Source of the DNA: Cereibacter johrii
GTDB taxonomy: Bacteria; Pseudomonadota; Alphaproteobacteria; Rhodobacterales; Rhodobacteraceae
DNA: 35,756 bases
NCBI RefSeq assembly: GCF_001720585.1
Contig: NZ_MABH01000180.1
Coordinates: 1 to 35,756, forward strand
Reading direction: 5' to 3'
The notes below the pieces were generated by a model that ran no database searches, was not told where the DNA came from, and saw only the letters and a list, made by a program, of their open reading frames with translations. The position numbers and the translations under genes are program-made. Of this stretch, positions 32,787 to 35,756 are shown in pieces. The number at the start of each line of letters is the position of its first letter. Positions within the stretch are counted from its first letter, which is position 1.

Positions 32787-33994
32787 GCCTCCGCGCGCGG
32801 CGCGCCCATCGTCACATGGCCCGAGCTCGCCCGGTCGATCCGCCCCCGCGAAGGCGCCCGGCCGCGGAATCGCTCGGCCAGCGGTTTCGGCCCGGCGGTC
32901 ACGCGGAAGACATCGTAGTCTCCCGCCCGGTCATAGGCGCAGAGATACTGCAGATGGCGCAGCCCCGGCCGGCCCCGCAGCCTGCGCCTCCGCGCGGGCG
33001 AGAGCGTCTCCGAAAGCGCGGCCGAGATCACCAGCGGCCAGAGCTTTCCTTCCGGGGCCACGCCCGACACCGAGACCGGATCGCAGAGCGCGAAGCAGAG
33101 CGGATCCTCGGGCGCGCTCACGTCGATCCAGGTCAGCTCCGCCGCGGCCGCCAGCGCGTTCAGATCGCGCCGGAATCGCCGGGCCTCGGGCAGGAAGGAC
33201 AGAAGGGGCACGCGCTGGCCCAGCGTCAGGAGCGCAAGCGCCGGCCTGTGGGCGGGCAATCCGCCGCGCAGGAGATCGGCCATGAGCGAGACGGCGAGGA
33301 CCGCGCCCGTGGAATGGCCCACCACCAGGAGCTCGTCGCACTCGCTCCGCAGCGCCTCCGAGAGGACGGCGCGGAAGCGGCCCATCCGCTCGGCGAGGGC
33401 GGGCGGCAGGGCCCCGCGCTGCCGGGCCAGCAGCCCCAGATCGGCAAGCGGCAGCGGAGGGAAGCGGACCCGCAGGAGGAGGACGCCGGCAAGCACGAGG
33501 CCCGCGAGCCAGCCTGCGGGCGGCCAGATCAGCGCGGCCAGCGCCTCTGCGAGCAGCAGCCCCGCAGCCAGAGCCAGCACGGCGAGCACCGAGAGCACCG
33601 CAGGCGGCACCAGAAGGGCCAGCACCGCCACCGGCCGCAGCTTGAAGAGGCGCAGGAGCGCGCCGGTGGCGAGATAGATCCAGAGCGTGCCGATCCTGCC
33701 CGCGAGCCCTGGGCCGATCGCCTGCCCCGCCGCTCCGGGCACGAGATCGGCCCAGGGCAGAAGCTCGACCTCGGTCTCGCAGAAGCCCGCCTCCATCGCG
33801 CCCGAGACGCGCCAGGAGGCGGGCCCCCGCCCCGGGCGCAGCGCAAGCGCCATCTCCGCAAGGTCGGCCTGAGCCGCGCCCTGCCGCAGATAGAGCTCCC
33901 GGTAGAAGGCAGGCGACACCGCCTCGCCGCCGGGGATGAGGAACACCCGCCGCCGGAAAGGTCGCTTCAGCTTCGGTTCCGCCAGCAGGTCCAT
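32768..33994 (-). CDS. Membrane-associated alpha/beta hydrolase-like protein, function unknown
   Basis: A 408-residue protein. The start (RRVFLIPGGEAVSPAFYREL) looks like the first strand and oxyanion turn of an alpha/beta hydrolase, and LLVVGHSTGAVLAVSLMADLL carries the nucleophile elbow GHSTG. Between them lies a hydrophobic insertion of two to four helices (about 105-180: TLWIYLATGALLRLFKL, AVLALLVPPAVLSVLAVLAL, WLAGLVLAGVLLLRV). The catalytic Asp/His partners are not obvious. GGGAG precedes ATG 33994. It follows ccdA by 28 bases on the same strand. I know of no characterised member. Confidence 0.75.
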   Translation of the reverse strand: MDLLAEPKLKRPFRRRVFLIPGGEAVSPAFYRELYLRQGAAQADLAEMALALRPGRGPASWRVSGAMEAGFCETEVELLPWADLVPGAAGQAIGPGLAGRIGTLWIYLATGALLRLFKLRPVAVLALLVPPAVLSVLAVLALAAGLLLAEALAALIWPPAGWLAGLVLAGVLLLRVRFPPLPLADLGLLARQRGALPPALAERMGRFRAVLSEALRSECDELLVVGHSTGAVLAVSLMADLLRGGLPAHRPALALLTLGQRVPLLSFLPEARRFRRDLNALAAAAELTWIDVSAPEDPLCFALCDPVSVSGVAPEGKLWPLVISAALSETLSPARRRRLRGRPGLRHLQYLCAYDRAGDYDVFRVTAGPKPLAERFRGRAPSRGRIDRASSGHVTMGAPRAEAQRPVR

Positions 33995-34022
33995 CGTCCG
34001 CTCCCGTCACGACAGGAGCAGA

Positions 34023-34769
34023 TTACCCCAGCCGGGCCAGCGCCGGGAAGGTCTCGAGCAACCAGTAGGAGAAGCTCGAGAAGCCGCCCGTCAGCATGAG
34101 AAGGCCGATGGTCCAGAGCAGCAGCCCCATGATGCGCTCGATCCGCTCCATATGGCGCTTCATCCAGCCCATGACGCCGGTGAGCCGCGGAAAGAAGGCC
34201 GCGACGAGCAGGAAGGGGATGCCGAGACCCGCGGCATAGATGGCCAGCAGCGTGGTGCCGCGCGCGATGCTCGCCTCGGAGGCGGCCAGCGTCAGGATCG
34301 CGCCCAGCTGCGGGCCGATGCAGGGTGTCCAGCCGAAGGCGAAGGCGAGGCCCAGCACATAGGCGCCGAAGGCCGAGCCGCCGCGGTCGCCCGCATCCAT
34401 CCGCATCTCGCGGTCGAGGAAGGGGATGCGGTAGACCCCCACGAAATGCGCCCCGAAGGCCATGACGATGACGCCCGCGAGCGTGGCGAAGGTCTCGGCA
34501 TTGGACAGGAAGAAGGCGCCGAAGGCCGAAGCCGTGAAGCCGAGGAAGAGGAAGACCGTCGAGAGACCCAGCACGAAGAAGAGCGCGGCCATCAGCGGCC
34601 CGCGCCGGGCGCCCTGATTGAGCTCCTTCATCGAGATGCCGCCCATATAGGCGAGGTAGGGCGGCACGATGGGCAGCACGCAGGGGCTGAGGAAGGAGAG
34701 CACCCCCGCCACCAGCGCGATCAGCATCGCCGGCAGCAGCCCTGCGTCGATCAGGTCCAGTCCGAACAT
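34023..34769 (-). CDS. ccdA: CcdA-type thiol-disulfide transporter for cytochrome c maturation
   Basis: A 248-residue six-helix membrane protein that passes reducing power from cytoplasmic thioredoxin to periplasmic thioredoxin-like partners for apocytochrome c reduction. The two redox cysteines lie in the paired motifs SFLSPCVLPIVPPYLAYMGG (helix 1) and FGWTPCIGPQLGAIL (helix 4), as in DsbD-beta/CcdA. GGGAG precedes ATG 34769. It is divergent from a TusA-family gene, and heads the pair with the hydrolase-like gene. Confidence 0.94.
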   Translation of the reverse strand: MFGLDLIDAGLLPAMLIALVAGVLSFLSPCVLPIVPPYLAYMGGISMKELNQGARRGPLMAALFFVLGLSTVFLFLGFTASAFGAFFLSNAETFATLAGVIVMAFGAHFVGVYRIPFLDREMRMDAGDRGGSAFGAYVLGLAFAFGWTPCIGPQLGAILTLAASEASIARGTTLLAIYAAGLGIPFLLVAAFFPRLTGVMGWMKRHMERIERIMGLLLWTIGLLMLTGGFSSFSYWLLETFPALARLG

Positions 34770-34835
34770 CTTGGCTCCCTCTTTGTCCCTCTCCTAGCCG
34801 CTCGCCGCCGCCCCGTCACGGGGGCGCGTCTCACA

Positions 34836-34864
34836 TTGACGTGGATCGGCCCCCGGCGTATCGC
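34836..34864 (+). promoter_or_regulatory. Promoter of the TusA-family gene
   Basis: TTGACG (34836-34841), 17-bp spacer, TATCGC (34859-34864): a near-consensus housekeeping promoter in the 144-bp divergent spacer, giving a leader of about 43 bases. Confidence 0.65.
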
Positions 34865-34913
34865 GCGGATACAGGCCGCGCGCGTTGATCCGGCGCAACC
34901 TCTGGAGACGGCG

Positions 34914-35141
34914 ATGGAGTTCGACGAGGATCTCGACTGCGCGGGGCTGCTCTGCCCCCTGCCCGTCCTGCGCGCCCGCAAGCGGCTGATGGCCATGGGG
35001 CCGGGCCGGGTGCTGCGGGTGACGGCGACCGATCCGATGGCGGTCATCGACCTGCCGCATTTCTGCGCCGAGGCCGGGCACGAGGTTCTGTCCTGCGACC
35101 GTGTGGGCGCCGAGAGCATCTGGCTCATCCGCCGCGGCTGA
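34914..35141 (+). CDS. TusA-family sulfur carrier/sulfurtransferase
   Basis: A 75-residue protein with the family's LDCAGLLCPLPVLRARKRL, where the cysteine of CPLP is the persulfide carrier, and the closing EVLSCDRVGAESIWLIRR strand. TusA proteins relay sulfur for tRNA thiolation, molybdenum cofactor or sulfur oxidation. GGAGA lies 7 bases before ATG 34914; the frame is open upstream but without a start signal. The divergent ccdA also handles thiol chemistry. Confidence 0.93.
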   Translation: MEFDEDLDCAGLLCPLPVLRARKRLMAMGPGRVLRVTATDPMAVIDLPHFCAEAGHEVLSCDRVGAESIWLIRRG

Positions 35142-35178
35142 CCCGCCGGCCTCCCCGCAGATCGCGAAGCCCCGGAAC

Positions 35179-35315
35179 CCCACCTGCTCGAGCGCTCGGC
35201 CACCGCGCGTGCCTCGCATCGGCTCCCGCCTGCTCGGGCGGTGGGCCACCGGGCGTGCCTCGCATCGGACCCCGCCTGCTCGGGCGTGGGCCACCGCGCG
35301 TGCCTCGCATCGGCT
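35179..35315. repeat. Three tandem 45-46 bp repeats
   Basis: Units at 35179-35224, 35225-35270 and 35271-35315. Each contains CCTGCTCG, GGCCACCG and the strictly kept GCGTGCCTCGCATCGG. The first unit is the most diverged, units two and three differ at few positions. The array fills the gap between the TusA gene and the terminator of the next gene; it is non-coding as far as I can judge. Confidence 0.85.
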
Positions 35316-35328
35316 CCCGCGGGAACGA

Positions 35329-35354
35329 ACAGGGGCGCCCGGAGGCGCCCCTGT
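35329..35354 (-). terminator. Strong hairpin terminator downstream of the probable RNase E gene
   Basis: ACAGGGGCGCC-CGGA-GGCGCCCCTGT, an 11-bp perfect stem with a 4-base loop, 15 bases beyond the stop of the minus-strand gene. The minus strand continues TCGTTCCC, a poor T-run. Confidence 0.75.
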
Positions 35355-35369
35355 GTCAGTCTCTGGAGA

Positions 35370-35756
35370 TCAGCGGCCGATCGACCACCAGCCGCGACGC
35401 TTGGGCTTGTTGTCCTCGCCCTCGCCCGCTTCCTCGGCCACCGGCTCGGGCTGCGGCGCAGGCGTCTCGGCCGCTTCGGCGACGGGCGCCGTATCTGGGG
35501 CCGTCTCCGTCGCCTGGGCGATCTCGAGCGAGGCTTCCGCCGGCGTCTCGTCGACCGTCACGGCCACCTCGACCGCGGGAGCGGCCTCCGCGGCGGCAGC
35601 CGTCTTGCGGCTGCGGCTCGTGCGGGTGCGGGGCTTCTTCGGCTCCTTGGCAGGCGCTTCGGCGGCCGGGGCTTCCGCGGGCGCCTCGGCGGCGGCTTCG
35701 GCCGGAGCCTCCTCGGTCACCTTCGGCTTGCGCGTCCGGGTGCGCTTGCGCGGGGC
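35370..35756 (-). CDS. rne: C-terminal tail of a probable ribonuclease E (5' part outside window)
   Basis: The last 128 residues of a protein that enters from the right edge. They are low-complexity: blocks of Ala, Glu and Pro alternate with basic patches (PRKRTRTRKPK, PKKPRTRTSRSRK), ending NKPKRRGWWSIGR. This style, with the closing GWWS motif after a basic patch, is typical of the disordered C-terminal half of RNase E in Rhodobacterales, which scaffolds the RNA degradosome. No catalytic domain is in view, so the call rests on tail style alone. Confidence 0.55.
   Translation of the reverse strand, partial: APRKRTRTRKPKVTEEAPAEAAAEAPAEAPAAEAPAKEPKKPRTRTSRSRKTAAAAEAAPAVEVAVTVDETPAEASLEIAQATETAPDTAPVAEAAETPAPQPEPVAEEAGEGEDNKPKRRGWWSIGR

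Noticed and set aside
33936-34913. Long upstream extension of the TusA frame
   Set aside because: It runs antisense through ccdA and past the TTGACG promoter; the family length fits the ATG at 34914 with its ribosome binding site.
35179-35315. CRISPR array
   Set aside because: The whole 45-46 bp unit repeats without unique spacers and no cas genes are present.

Overview
The window is a high-GC, densely coded piece of an alphaproteobacterial chromosome, almost certainly from the Rhodobacter/Cereibacter sphaeroides group. Pointers are a Lrp-type putR divergent from a PutA without DNA-binding domain, the two-piece permuted tmRNA with tag ANDNRAPVALAA, an alpha-type SspB, a trgA-trgB-cysK tellurite-resistance locus, and a cfa-like methyltransferase next to a photolyase behind a TGATCC-type sigma-E promoter. 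No phage, insertion sequence, plasmid functions or CRISPR array is visible. Species and locus identities are recalled from knowledge of the families, not from a search.

Layout, left to right. 1-3.6 kb: putA (3' end outside the window) divergent from putR. 3.8-5.7 kb: tRNA-Glu(UUC), an MltB-type lytic transglycosylase and a PAP2 phosphatase with a TTG start. 5.9-13.7 kb: a co-directional cluster of a possible 37-residue leader ORF, an SDR dehydrogenase, a complete PotABCD-like ABC importer, a HisD-fold dehydrogenase with an altered metal site and an APH-fold kinase. This looks like an uptake and catabolic or salvage module for a small unidentified compound and is the best candidate here for an undescribed pathway. 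13.8-17.0 kb: four genes joined by 4-base stop/start overlaps, namely a PlcP-like metallophosphoesterase, a GT21-like lipid glucosyltransferase, a DedA-like membrane protein and a GT2 glycosyltransferase, behind a Pho-box-like sequence. It reads as a phosphate-starvation lipid-remodelling operon.

17.0-25.9 kb, all minus strand: photolyase phrA, a fatty-acid methyltransferase, trgA, trgB (GGCT-like plus NUDIX fusion), cysK, a large MscS-family channel and an AlaX editing protein; mostly stress and sulfur functions. 26.0-28.7 kb: a class V aminotransferase divergent from an orphan PotD-like binding protein. 29.2-30.8 kb: ssrA (tmRNA), a secreted DUF1194 VWA protein and sspB, so the tag-encoding RNA and the adaptor that delivers tagged proteins to ClpXP lie 0.8 kb apart. 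31.0-32.8 kb: fumC with two small overlapping genes (DUF4169, RHH). 32.8-35.1 kb: a membrane-associated alpha/beta hydrolase-like protein and ccdA on the minus strand, divergent from a TusA-family gene. The window ends in three 45-46 bp tandem repeats, a strong hairpin terminator and the C-terminal tail of a probable RNase E.

Non-coding structure worth attention: a twin-hairpin intergenic element present in two copies with different but equally paired stems (about 25977-26037 and 30831-30888), a 13-bp perfect inverted repeat running into the fumC ribosome binding site, and a hairpin plus 245-base C-rich leader inside the ABC operon.
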